Shown: one piece after another, positions 13,813 to 14,211 of the stretch
Numbering within the stretch: the stretch's first letter is position 1
Layout of the letters: the number at the start of each line of letters is the position of its first letter
Assembly: GCA_025450095.1 (NCBI GenBank)
Contig: JANWID010000270.1
Coordinates: 1 to 14,211, forward strand
From: Bacteroidia bacterium
GTDB taxonomy: Bacteria; Bacteroidota; Bacteroidia; AKYH767-A; OLB10
Direction: 5' to 3'
DNA: 14,211 nucleotides
Notes under the pieces: generated by a model
Database searches by the model: none
The model's input: the letters and a program-made list of their open reading frames with translations, nothing else
What the model was told of the DNA's origin: nothing
Made by a program: the position numbers and the translations under genes

Positions 13813-14211
13813 ATGCACACGATAAAAATTTCAAACCGGGTTTCAGAACTTGAGGAAGCATGCCCCGAAGTTTTCAGTGAAACAAACCGGTTGTTTATTT
13901 TATCGGATGAAAACACACACAAATTATGCTGGCCGGTAATTTCAGGATTATTTCCGGAGCATGTGCGGCATATTGTGATTGGTGCCGGCGAGTTGAATAA
14001 AAATTTATCTACCTGCCAGGTAGTATGGAAACATCTTTTTAATGATGGTGCCGACCGACACGCAATTCTTTTGAACCTGGGCGGAGGAACAGTTACAGAC
14101 CTGGGTGGATTTGCTGCTGCCACATACAGGAGAGGAATACGTTTCGTGAATATGCCAACATCATTGTTGGGACTGGTTGATGCGGGCCTGGGAGGAAAAA
14201 CAGGCATCGAC
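13813..14211 (+). CDS. aroB: 3-dehydroquinate synthase AroB, 5' part only
   Basis: AroB converts DAHP to 3-dehydroquinate, the second step of the shikimate pathway, using NAD and a metal in the cytoplasm. 133 codons are visible, the frame runs off the window edge, and roughly 200 or more residues are missing. The N-terminal NAD-binding domain is clear: LFILSDENT at 27-35, GAGELNKNL at 57-65 (the family has GExxK here), LGGGTVTDLGGFAAATYRRG at 89-108, and PTSLLGLVDAGLGGKTGID at 115-133, with Lys129. VDAGLGGKTGID replaces the more common VDSSVGGKTGIN, a small variation. Start ATG 13813 sits just downstream of the promoter described above and gives a short N-terminus before the first beta strand. 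The metal ligands are beyond the edge. Confidence 0.93.
   Translation, partial: MHTIKISNRVSELEEACPEVFSETNRLFILSDENTHKLCWPVISGLFPEHVRHIVIGAGELNKNLSTCQVVWKHLFNDGADRHAILLNLGGGTVTDLGGFAAATYRRGIRFVNMPTSLLGLVDAGLGGKTGID

Noticed and set aside
13788..14207. 139-codon minus-strand ORF at the right edge
   Set aside because: It is antisense to the clear AroB N-terminus and shows no family resemblance.

Overview
The window looks like chromosomal DNA of a Bacteroidota bacterium. The evidence is a single-gene LpxC-FabZ fusion, a PorX-type response regulator, a protein with a type B (CHU_C) type IX secretion C-terminal domain, and several intergenic matches to the Bacteroidota sigma-factor -7 box TAnnTTTG. 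Base composition is moderate and there is little Shine-Dalgarno signal. No rRNA, tRNA, CRISPR, transposase or phage gene was seen.

Layout. 1-345 (-) is the 5' part of a short secreted CHU_C-domain protein, cut by the window edge. 346-780 is a divergent intergenic region. 781-1173 (+) is an unknown, probably helical protein, convergent with a small possible membrane protein at 1185-1412 (-). From 8923 down to 1609 the minus strand carries one long co-directional series: HD phosphohydrolase, lpxD, lpxC-fabZ, lpxA, an ABC-type ATPase, then after a 296-base gap a GNAT protein and a polysaccharide deacetylase. The lpxD/lpxC-fabZ/lpxA/ATPase genes are tightly packed (8-base gap, 1-base overlap, 11-base overlap). 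They supply the early acylation and deacetylation steps of lipid A synthesis plus FabZ dehydratase. The gap before the GNAT gene holds three tandem REP-like palindromic units separated by octamer tracts.

9001-12229 (+) is a second compact series: porX (T9SS regulator), tsaE (tRNA t6A modification) and an alanine-dehydrogenase-like gene overlapping tsaE by four bases. It is convergent with proline dehydrogenase (12309-13514, -). Proline dehydrogenase is divergent from the 5' part of aroB (13813 to the edge, +), which has the best promoter match in the window.

Most of the window is core Bacteroidota gene content. The points most worth a second look are the REP/octamer array at 3461-3734, the alanine-dehydrogenase-like protein that lacks both usual catalytic residues, and the solitary ATPase with altered Q- and H-loops inside the lipid A cluster. 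I found no convincing new multi-gene system.
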